Part shown: in pieces, positions 1-5,263 of the stretch
Position numbering within the stretch: position 1 is the stretch's first letter
Layout: each line of letters begins with the position of its first letter
Assembly: GCA_019419645.1 (NCBI GenBank)
Contig: DXZN01000076.1
Span: 1 to 7,688 of the forward strand
DNA length: 7,688 bases
Source of the DNA: Collinsella sp.
Lineage (GTDB): Bacteria > Actinomycetota > Coriobacteriia > Coriobacteriales > Coriobacteriaceae
Direction of reading: 5' to 3'
Program-made: the position numbers and the translations under genes
The notes under the pieces: model-generated
Told to the model about the DNA's origin: nothing
Databases searched by the model: none
What the model saw: the letters and a program-made list of their open reading frames with translations, nothing else

Positions 1-360
1 GGGGAGCGTACTCTGCGCGTCTGCCTGGGCAAAGCCGCGGTGCAGGTTCCTGCCTACCAGCTGCTGTCCGAGGGCATGCGCTTTGAGGCGCGCCTAGCAC
101 ATGATGCCTGCGACTTTGATATCGATTACGTCTTTGAGGTCGATGACTGCCTGGAGGACTTTGGTATCGAGGAGCTTGCCTTCGATCTGGAGCCTGCCGC
201 ATATATCGAGGAGTTCCGCAGGCAGCAGTTTGTTCGCTCGAACCGCAGCATGTTGCCGCTGCCCGCGGCGCTCGGCGCCATTCGTCTAACGAGCGTTGAG
301 GACGAGGTTCTCGACCGCCATGCTCACGCATACTTGGCTTCTCGCAAAGAACTTCTCTAG
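1..360 (+). CDS. 3-dehydroquinate synthase-like protein, C-terminal part (5' end outside window)
   Basis: The frame is open from the first base to TAG at 358-360, giving about 119 residues. The GTG at base 40 is probably just an internal valine. From memory of E. coli AroB, the fragment aligns almost without gaps over its last 90 residues: an EGMRFEARLA segment matches the family's AxGMxxAAR helix, the spacing from there to the FGIEE loop (family 'GLP') is the same, and LPLPAALG matches LPLAIG near the C-terminus. AroB makes 3-dehydroquinate from DAHP in the shikimate pathway, in the cytoplasm, using NAD and a divalent metal. Here the HGEAV metal-site segment reads AYQLL, the GHTFGHAIE segment appears shortened with no histidines, and the conserved DKK triplet reads QQF. 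The protein may therefore be a non-catalytic relative, a decayed copy, or another member of the DHQ synthase/iron-ADH fold. The family call is moderate; activity is doubtful. Confidence 0.55.
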   Translation, partial: GERTLRVCLGKAAVQVPAYQLLSEGMRFEARLAHDACDFDIDYVFEVDDCLEDFGIEELAFDLEPAAYIEEFRRQQFVRSNRSMLPLPAALGAIRLTSVEDEVLDRHAHAYLASRKELL

Positions 361-366
361 GATTTA

Positions 367-395
367 TTGACATACATCGTCTTTCGTATCATGTT
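367..395 (+). promoter_or_regulatory. possible sigma-70-type promoter for the peptidase gene
   Basis: A perfect consensus -35 hexamer, TTGACA, lies at 367-372, just after the stop of the upstream gene. At the standard 17-nt spacing the -10 position reads CATGTT (390-395), which is weak. A better TATCAT (387-392) is only 14 nt away, shorter than normal. The location is right for the gene starting at 493, but the mismatch between a perfect -35 and a poor -10 keeps this tentative. Confidence 0.35.
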
Positions 396-420
396 GAGGG
401 GCGGGTTTCCAATCGGTTGC

Positions 421-436
421 GAATCGCGCGCGATTC
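421..436. repeat. 16-bp perfect palindrome in the leader of the peptidase gene
   Basis: GAATCGCGCGCGATTC is its own exact reverse complement. It ends 56 bases before the peptidase start codon and lies downstream of the possible -35 box at 367, so it could be an operator for a dimeric repressor. It has no loop and no T tract, so it is unlikely to be a terminator. An 8-bp palindrome (TCGATCGA, 443-450) follows closely. The function is unknown. Confidence 0.5.
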
Positions 437-492
437 CATCTTTCGATCGAGGCCCGTCCCGCTTTTATGAGGACAATAAGAAAGGAATCTGC

Positions 493-1623
493 ATGTCTGA
501 GTTTGCTGCCGGTCCTGCCGGTCGTATTGAGCGTGTCCGTGCCCTGATGGCTGAGCGCGGCTACGACGCTATCGTCGTGCGCGACGAGGCCAACCTTCGT
601 TGGCTCACGGGCGTGAAGGGCGTCTTCGACTACACCTTCGAGTTCCCGCACGCTGCATTTATTACGGCCGACCAGTGCCTGTTCCATACCGACTCACGCT
701 ATCTCAACAGCTTTGAGGAGAACACGTCCGCCGGCAGCCCCTGGGTCTATGACATGGACGAGGGCACCATCCCCGGTTGGGTCGCCGGCAAGATCGCGGC
801 TAACAGGTGCCGTGTCTGCGCTGTCGAGGACGACATGCAGATCAACTTCTACCAGGGTATCCAGCGTGGCCTTGAGGATCGTTCCGTCGCCTGCATGCTG
901 CCGCTGATGCATGACGACATTCGCAAGATGCGCGCCATCAAGGACGCCGAGGAGATCGAGCTCATGCGCCATGCGCAGTCGATTACCGACGCCGCCTTCC
1001 AGCACATGCTCGGCTATATTAAGCCCGGTATGACCGAGAAGCAGGTTCGCAACGAGCTCGAGAACTTTATGTTCGCCAACGGCGCCGACAGCCTGGCCTT
1101 CGGCTCCATCGTGGCGAGCGGCCCCAACACCGCCAACCCGCATGCCGTCCCGAGCGACCGCGTGATCGAGAAGGGCGACTTCGTTCTCATGGATTATGGC
1201 GCGGGCTATTGCGACTACCGCTCCGACATGACTCGTACCGTCGTGATGGGCGAGCCCACGCAGGAGCAGCTCGACTTGTACGCGCTCGTGCGCCGTGCGC
1301 ACGAGGAGTGCGTCGCCGCCATCCATCCGGGCGTCGAGGGCAACGACATTTTCAAGCTTTCCAAGAAGATCATTGGCGATGCCGGCTATGGCGATTACTA
1401 CAACCATGGTCTGGGCCACGGCGTGGGCATTGACATCCACGAGCTGCCCAACTTCAACCGCAGCAAGAATATCATCGAGGTCGGCTCGGTTATCACCATG
1501 GAGCCCGGCGTCTACCTGCCCGGCGTGGGCGGTGTGCGCCTGGAGGACTACGGCGTGGTCACCGAGAACGGCTACGAGCCCTTCACCAAGACGCCGCATG
1601 ACCTTCACGTCATCGATTGCTAG
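493..1623 (+). CDS. pepP: M24B-family Xaa-Pro peptidase (aminopeptidase P / prolidase type)
   Basis: The product is 376 residues long, normal for short bacterial Xaa-Pro peptidases. It is a cytoplasmic metallopeptidase expected to release the residue before a proline in peptides. Residues 1 to about 140 form the N-terminal creatinase-like domain. The catalytic 'pita-bread' domain starts near the IRKMRAIKDAEEIELM segment. All five di-metal ligands of the family are visible: D234 in MDYGAGY, D245 in SDMTRT, H309 in GLGHGVG, E337 in TMEPGVY and E351 in VRLEDYG. The ATG at 493 was chosen because AAAGGA (481-486) sits 6 nt upstream and the protein then begins at the usual RIERVRALMAERG helix. The open frame reaches back to 367 but lacks homology there. 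The gene is followed by its own terminator. Whether it acts on dipeptides (PepQ) or longer peptides (PepP) cannot be read from the sequence. Confidence 0.93.
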   Translation: MSEFAAGPAGRIERVRALMAERGYDAIVVRDEANLRWLTGVKGVFDYTFEFPHAAFITADQCLFHTDSRYLNSFEENTSAGSPWVYDMDEGTIPGWVAGKIAANRCRVCAVEDDMQINFYQGIQRGLEDRSVACMLPLMHDDIRKMRAIKDAEEIELMRHAQSITDAAFQHMLGYIKPGMTEKQVRNELENFMFANGADSLAFGSIVASGPNTANPHAVPSDRVIEKGDFVLMDYGAGYCDYRSDMTRTVVMGEPTQEQLDLYALVRRAHEECVAAIHPGVEGNDIFKLSKKIIGDAGYGDYYNHGLGHGVGIDIHELPNFNRSKNIIEVGSVITMEPGVYLPGVGGVRLEDYGVVTENGYEPFTKTPHDLHVIDC

Positions 1624-1637
1624 TCTACTTCGGTAGA
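1624..1637 (+). other. UUCG-tetraloop hairpin directly after the peptidase stop codon
   Basis: TCTAC (1624-1628), TTCG, GTAGA (1633-1637) forms a perfect 5-bp stem closed by C-G around UUCG, the exceptionally stable cUUCGg tetraloop. It starts at the base after the TAG stop and lies 9 nt ahead of the main terminator stem. No T tract follows it, so it is more likely a 3'-end stabiliser or an assisting hairpin than a terminator by itself. Confidence 0.6.
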
Positions 1638-1646
1638 TAGTTTGGG

Positions 1647-1690
1647 GCGGGGCCTCCGGAGCAATTCGGACGCCCCGCGTTCTCTTTTTA
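1647..1690 (+). terminator. intrinsic terminator after the peptidase gene
   Basis: GCGGGGC (1647-1653) pairs perfectly with GCCCCGC (1672-1678). After one C-C mismatch, TCCG (1655-1658) pairs with CGGA (1667-1670) around an 8-nt loop. The run GTTCTCTTTTTA (1679-1690) follows as an imperfect U tract. A GC-rich stem plus U tract 23 nt past the stop codon is a standard Rho-independent terminator. It separates the peptidase transcript from efp, although partial read-through is possible. Confidence 0.85.
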
Positions 1691-1720
1691 TGCGCTCGCT
1701 GCAGGCGCCGTCTGCAAGTG

Positions 1721-1726
1721 TATAAT
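1721..1726 (+). promoter_or_regulatory. promoter -10 element before efp
   Basis: A perfect TATAAT lies between the terminator and efp, placing a likely transcription start near 1733 and a leader of about 50 nt. The -35 position at 17-nt spacing reads GCTGCA (1698-1703), a poor match, and the bases before the -10 do not form a canonical extended TGn element. The placement is good, and this is probably the promoter for the whole efp-to-recN run. Confidence 0.65.
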
Positions 1727-1783
1727 TTCGCTCGTATGTAATTTGGACGCTTGTGCGTTCTGCCCATAACAAGAAAGGTCGCT

Positions 1784-2347
1784 ATGCCTACCATTTCTAC
1801 CGCCGACTTCAAGAACGGCCTCGGTCTCCGCATTAAGGACAAGGTCTACACCATCGTCGAGTTCCAGCATGTCAAGCCGGGCAAGGGCGGCGCGTTTGTG
1901 CGCTACAAGACCCGCGACATCAAGAGCGGCCGCGTCGTCGAGAACACCTGCAACGCCGGCACCAAGTTCGAGAGCGTCATGCTCACCACCCGTGAGTTCC
2001 AGTACCTCTACAACGATGGCACCGACTACATCTTCATGGACAACGAATCCTATGAGCAGGTTCCCGTTCCCGAGGACATGGTGGGCGAGAACTCCAAGTG
2101 GCTGCGCGAGAACGACATTTGCCAGCTGCTCTTCGCCGACGATGAGCTCATGGGCGTGACTCCGCCGATGTTCATCGAGACCACCATCGTCCAGACCGAC
2201 CCGGGCTTTAAGGGCGACACCGTCCAGGGTTCCACCAAGCCGGCCACGATCGACACCGGCGCTGTCATCCAGGTCCCCATGTACCTCAACGAGGGCGAGG
2301 TCATCAAGGTTGACACCCGCGACGGCAAGTTCGTCTCCCGCGTCTAG
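1784..2347 (+). CDS. efp: translation elongation factor P
   Basis: The product is 187 residues, the standard EF-P length. EF-P binds the ribosome between the P and E sites and relieves stalling at consecutive prolines. It has the three-barrel layout: an N-terminal KOW-like domain (residues 1 to about 63), a central OB domain, and a C-terminal OB domain ending near DTRDGKFVSRV. The functional loop reads KPGKGGAF with K34 at the tip, where lysine is modified in several lineages (beta-lysylation in E. coli, 5-aminopentanol in Bacillus). Some Actinobacteria are reported to use an unmodified lysine within a proline-bearing loop, PGKGPAF; here glycine stands in that place. The ATG at 1784 has AAGAAAGG (1771-1778) upstream and gives the expected N-terminus. 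The in-frame TTG at 1751 is less likely. Codons mostly end in C or G, as expected for a strongly expressed gene. The next gene follows after 24 nt. Confidence 0.97.
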   Translation: MPTISTADFKNGLGLRIKDKVYTIVEFQHVKPGKGGAFVRYKTRDIKSGRVVENTCNAGTKFESVMLTTREFQYLYNDGTDYIFMDNESYEQVPVPEDMVGENSKWLRENDICQLLFADDELMGVTPPMFIETTIVQTDPGFKGDTVQGSTKPATIDTGAVIQVPMYLNEGEVIKVDTRDGKFVSRV

Positions 2348-2371
2348 CAACCAACTCTTCTAGGAGGACTC

Positions 2372-2734
2372 ATGCCCCAGGAAATCAAGATTGACGGCAT
2401 CGGCATTTCGCCCGATGTTCTGACCGCCATTGTCTCGCGCGCCGTGTCCGATGTCGAGGGCATCGCCTCCGTTGGCGTCAAGGACCTTGCCACCAACCTT
2501 GTCTCCATGATGCTCTCGTCCAAGGCCCCGGCTTCCGAGCCGGCGGTCGAGACCGAGGTCGTCGGCGACAAGCTCGCACTCACCGTGCGCGTTGTGGTGT
2601 TCTTTGGCTATCCGTTCAAGAAACTCGCCGAGGCCGTTCGCGCTGCCGTGGTCGCTGCCATCGATGCCCAGGTGGGCGTTGAGGTCGAGCGCGTTGACGT
2701 TTGCATCGACGGCCTCGTTTTCCCCAAGGAGTAA
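2372..2734 (+). CDS. Asp23/Gls24-family envelope stress response protein
   Basis: This 120-residue protein has the Asp23/Gls24 (DUF322) pattern: a short IDGIGISPDVLTAIVSRAVSDVEGI start, a glycine-rich strand (VGVKDL), then alternating strands and an amphipathic helix up to VGVEVERVDVCIDGLVF. It has no signal peptide or membrane segment. Family members are small proteins of uncertain biochemistry; staphylococcal Asp23 is tethered at the membrane and linked to cell-wall stress, and Bacillus YqhY, encoded next to nusB, is linked genetically to acetyl-CoA carboxylase. The position between efp and nusB matches the YqhY placement, but no accB or accC gene is present in this window. The ATG is preceded by TAGGAGGA (2361-2368), the strongest ribosome binding site in the window. 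The gene ends 3 nt before the nusB start codon. Confidence 0.88.
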   Translation: MPQEIKIDGIGISPDVLTAIVSRAVSDVEGIASVGVKDLATNLVSMMLSSKAPASEPAVETEVVGDKLALTVRVVVFFGYPFKKLAEAVRAAVVAAIDAQVGVEVERVDVCIDGLVFPKE

Positions 2735-2737
2735 CCT

Positions 2738-3325
2738 TTGAGCCTTAAGGTTTATCGCGGGCGTACGCTTGCCCGCAGTCAGGCGCTGCAGCTGCTGTTC
2801 CAGGCCGAGGCCACGGACAGCCCGCTCGAGCGCGTCCTCGAGGGCGATTTCCTGATCTCGAAGGGCCCCCTCGACCCCTATGCGCTGGAGCTGTGCCGCG
2901 GTGCCTACGAGCATATCGATCGCATCGACTGTGCCCTGCGCGCCGTCGCCAAGAACTGGGATCTTATGCGCATGCCCGGCGCCGACCGCAATCTGCTGCG
3001 TATCGCCGTCTACGAGATGCGCTTCCTCACCGACGAAGAGGTCTCGGACGCTATCGTGATCAACGAGGCCGTCGAACTTGCCAAGGCCTATGGCACCGAC
3101 CAGTCCGCGTCGTTCGTCAACGGCGTGCTGGGCAAGATCGCGCGCAGCGAGGAGTTGCCGGGCGAGGACCTGTACCAGGAACTGCTGGCCGAGGATCGCG
3201 CTCGCGAGGAGGCCCAGGCTGCTGAGGCTGCCGCCAAGGTCGCTGCCGCTCAGGCTACCGCCGGTGTACTTGCCGAGGATGTGGACGCTGCTGAGGCCGT
3301 CGAGGCCGACTCCGTCGAGGAGTAG
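2738..3325 (+). CDS. nusB: transcription antitermination factor NusB with acidic, Ala-rich C-terminal tail
   Basis: The product is 195 residues. NusB with NusE (ribosomal protein S10) binds boxA RNA in rRNA leaders and helps RNA polymerase resist termination. The NusB fold covers residues 7 to about 136: RTLARSQALQLLFQAE at the start, NWDLMRMPGADRNLLRIAVYEM in the middle, and INEAVELAKAYG followed by SFVNGVLGKIAR at the end. Residues 137-195 form an extension rich in Ala and Glu, with almost no aromatic residues, ending DSVEE; most NusB proteins stop near residue 140. The start is TTG at 2738, supported by AAGGAG (2726-2731), which overlaps the end of the preceding gene and suggests translational coupling. 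TTG places the R-x-x-A-R-x-x-A-L-Q motif at the normal distance from the N-terminus. xseB starts 2 nt after the stop. Confidence 0.95.
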   Translation: MSLKVYRGRTLARSQALQLLFQAEATDSPLERVLEGDFLISKGPLDPYALELCRGAYEHIDRIDCALRAVAKNWDLMRMPGADRNLLRIAVYEMRFLTDEEVSDAIVINEAVELAKAYGTDQSASFVNGVLGKIARSEELPGEDLYQELLAEDRAREEAQAAEAAAKVAAAQATAGVLAEDVDAAEAVEADSVEE

Positions 3326-3327
3326 CC

Positions 3328-3567
3328 ATGCCAGAGGGTTCTGTCCGCAACTTTGACGAGATTTCGGACCGTCTGGACCAGATCATCGCTACCGTTCGCT
3401 CCAAGGATACGTCCTTGGAGCGTTCACTCGATCTGTTTGACGAAGCGATTGAGCTGGGCTCCCGCGCGGTCGATATGGTCGACAAGTTTGAGCTGACGCC
3501 GCGTGAGGCCGATAAGCTCGAGCAGGAATACGATGAGGATGCGGCAAACGAATCCCAGGATAGCTAG
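3328..3567 (+). CDS. xseB: exodeoxyribonuclease VII small subunit
   Basis: This 79-residue protein is the usual size for XseB. Several XseB subunits wrap each XseA large subunit to make exonuclease VII, which degrades single-stranded DNA into oligonucleotides in repair. The family core is clear: NFDEISDRLDQIIATV, then SLERSLDLFDEAIEL, followed by a helix and an acidic tail (EQEYDEDAANESQDS). The start codon at 3328 has GAGGAG (3317-3322) upstream, inside the end of nusB, so translation of the two is probably coupled. In many bacteria xseA lies directly before xseB; here NusB takes that place and no XseA-like frame is found anywhere in the window. Confidence 0.92.
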   Translation: MPEGSVRNFDEISDRLDQIIATVRSKDTSLERSLDLFDEAIELGSRAVDMVDKFELTPREADKLEQEYDEDAANESQDS

Positions 3568-3602
3568 GCCGCATCTCCGGATACGAATGGTTGATGGCAT
3601 TC

Positions 3603-4406
3603 ATGAAACGCGTGCGTCTTGATGACGAACTGATTTCACAGGGCATCTGCGCCGATCGCGCGGATGCCCTTCGCACTCTTATGGCCGGATTGGTCTCGAG
3701 TGGCGGCGAGCGCTTGACTTCGCCGGGCCTTAAGGTGATTCCGGGTCTGCCACTGCACGTGAAGGGGCGCATTCCCTATGTTGGCCGCGGCGGTCTTAAG
3801 CTCGAAGGCGCGCTTGATGCGTTTGGCATCAATCCGACGGGCCTTAGCTGTCTGGATGTGGGCTGCTCTACCGGCGGCTTTACCGATTGCCTGCTCAAGC
3901 GCGGAGCTGCGACCGTTGTCTCGGTGGACGTGGGTCGCGCCCAGTTCGATTGGTCGTTGCGTCAGGATGATCGCGTGACGCTGCATGAGCGCACAAACGT
4001 GACGCAGCTGCCTGAGCTTGGCTATGCCGGTGCCATCGACCTGGCCGTATGTGATGTCTCGTTTACCGGCATCGCGAATATCATCGACGCCGTGCTGGCG
4101 TGCCTGAAGCCTTCGGGTTCGTTCTGCACGCTCGTAAAGCCCCAGTTTGAGGCGCCGGCTGCGCTGGTGGGCGAGCGCGGTATCGTGACCGACCCCGCCG
4201 TCCGCCGCGATACGCTCGTGGCGGCGATTGAGCTTTTTGCCGCCAAGGGCCTGTTCCCGCTTGACGTGTGCGTGTCGCCCATCCATGGCGCTAAGGGCAA
4301 CGTTGAGTTTTTCCTGTACGGCACAAGGTTTGCCCCTGGTGAACGCACCGACGATGAGCTGCAATCCCAGGTATCGGCTTTGAGCGAGAAAGCTGCAACG
4401 TTATGA
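3603..4406 (+). CDS. tlyA: TlyA-family rRNA 2'-O-methyltransferase (S4 domain plus SAM-dependent methylase)
   Basis: With the start at 3603 the product is 267 residues, close to the 268 of M. tuberculosis TlyA. An N-terminal S4 RNA-binding domain (residues 1 to about 60, starting MKRVRLDDELISQG) is followed by a Rossmann methylase with SAM motif LDVGCSTGGF (84-93). The K-D-K-E set expected of ribose methyltransferases is present: K66 in GGLKL, D151 in CDVSF, K179 in VKPQFE and E235 in GNVEFF. TlyA methylates C1920 of 23S rRNA; longer forms with a full S4 domain, as here, also methylate C1409 of 16S rRNA, which sensitises ribosomes to capreomycin. Starts at TTG 3591 and ATG 3594 are in the same frame. 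None has a good ribosome binding site, so 3603 was chosen from the family N-terminus. The gene overlaps nadK by 4 nt. Bacterial haemolysin annotations for this family are historical. Confidence 0.93.
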   Translation: MKRVRLDDELISQGICADRADALRTLMAGLVSSGGERLTSPGLKVIPGLPLHVKGRIPYVGRGGLKLEGALDAFGINPTGLSCLDVGCSTGGFTDCLLKRGAATVVSVDVGRAQFDWSLRQDDRVTLHERTNVTQLPELGYAGAIDLAVCDVSFTGIANIIDAVLACLKPSGSFCTLVKPQFEAPAALVGERGIVTDPAVRRDTLVAAIELFAAKGLFPLDVCVSPIHGAKGNVEFFLYGTRFAPGERTDDELQSQVSALSEKAATL

Positions 4407-5263
4407 AGGTCTTTCTGGTTCCCAATTACTACAAGCAAGAGGCGGTCGAGAGCGGCCTGATGCTCGAGCTTTGGCTTTCGCGCCAGGGCTACGAGGTCGC
4501 ATGGGCTGCCGACCAGCGATCGAAGATTCAAAGCGCGCCTGATATTGATGGCTCAGATCTGGTCATTACGCTCGGCGGCGACGGTACGTTGCTGCGCGCT
4601 GCCCGCATCCTCAACCATCGCGAGATTCCTATCCTTGGTCTTTCCTATGGTCACCTGGGCTTTTTAACGGCCGCGAGCCCCGAGGAGCGCGACATTTTGC
4701 AGGTTGTGAGCGATGCCCTGTCCGGCGAGCTCCACGTGAGCCGCCGCGCCACCATCGCCGCCGATATCGTTTCGGTGCGCGAAGATGGCACGAAGGATGT
4801 CGTGCGCACGTTTGCCCTCAACGATATGGCACTTACGCGCGGACCTCTTTCCGATATGGTCGAATTTGACATCACGGTTTCCGGCCATCATATCGATCGC
4901 CTGCGCGGTGACGGTGTCGTCGTGTCGACGGCGACTGGCTCTACCGGCTATGCGCTTTCCGCCGGCGGCCCCATCGTCAGCCCCGATTACACGGGTATGG
5001 TCTGTGTGCCCATCGCTCCGCATACCATTCAGGCTCGCGCTTTTTTGACCTCGCCGAGTGATGTCGTCGAGATCTTTATGTCCGATGATCGTCCGAGCGT
5101 GCCGGCGATTGCCATCGACGGACAGTTTATTACCTGCGATGGCACGGTCGAGAGCGTGGCGGTGCGTCGCGGTCCCGGCGATGTGTTGCTGCTGGATTAC
5201 GGCCCCGAGAGCTTCTATAACTCGGTGAGCCGCGTGTTCTACGGAGTGCGTCATGATCGATGA
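4403..5263 (+). CDS. nadK: NAD kinase
   Basis: The product is 286 residues, typical of bacterial NAD kinase, which phosphorylates NAD to NADP in the cytoplasm. Motifs in order are GGDGT at 58-62 with catalytic D60; an FALNDMALTRG segment near 137-147 (the family N-[ED] motif); and GDGVVVSTATGSTGYALSAGG (169-189), which binds nucleotide and phosphates. The strand after the first motif reads GLSYGHLGFL (79-88), whereas the family normally has G-[IV]-N-x-G-x-LGFL; serine therefore stands in place of the usual asparagine. The start ATG overlaps the tlyA stop as ATGA. The nearest purine-rich sequence, GAGAAAG (4384-4390), is 12 nt away, so translation probably depends on coupling to tlyA. The gene overlaps recN by 11 nt. 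The tlyA-nadK-recN order is also found in mycobacteria. Confidence 0.95.
   Translation: MKVFLVPNYYKQEAVESGLMLELWLSRQGYEVAWAADQRSKIQSAPDIDGSDLVITLGGDGTLLRAARILNHREIPILGLSYGHLGFLTAASPEERDILQVVSDALSGELHVSRRATIAADIVSVREDGTKDVVRTFALNDMALTRGPLSDMVEFDITVSGHHIDRLRGDGVVVSTATGSTGYALSAGGPIVSPDYTGMVCVPIAPHTIQARAFLTSPSDVVEIFMSDDRPSVPAIAIDGQFITCDGTVESVAVRRGPGDVLLLDYGPESFYNSVSRVFYGVRHDR

Noticed and set aside
367..492. 42-residue N-terminal extension of the Xaa-Pro peptidase in the same frame.
   Set aside because: It has no family similarity, overlaps the possible promoter and palindrome, and a good ribosome binding site with ATG lies at 481-495.
694..1842. Long 382-residue open frame on the - strand, antisense to the peptidase gene and the start of efp.
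   Set aside because: It mirrors the + strand gene, whose catalytic residues are all intact. The translation is a His/Ala/Val-rich shadow with no recognisable motifs, as expected from GC-biased codons, and it would run through the terminator at 1647-1690.
3191..3300. Repetitive GCT/GCC/GAG tract considered as a tandem repeat element.
   Set aside because: The repeats are irregular and explained by the Ala/Glu-rich coding of the NusB tail; no fixed unit or flanking direct repeats are seen.
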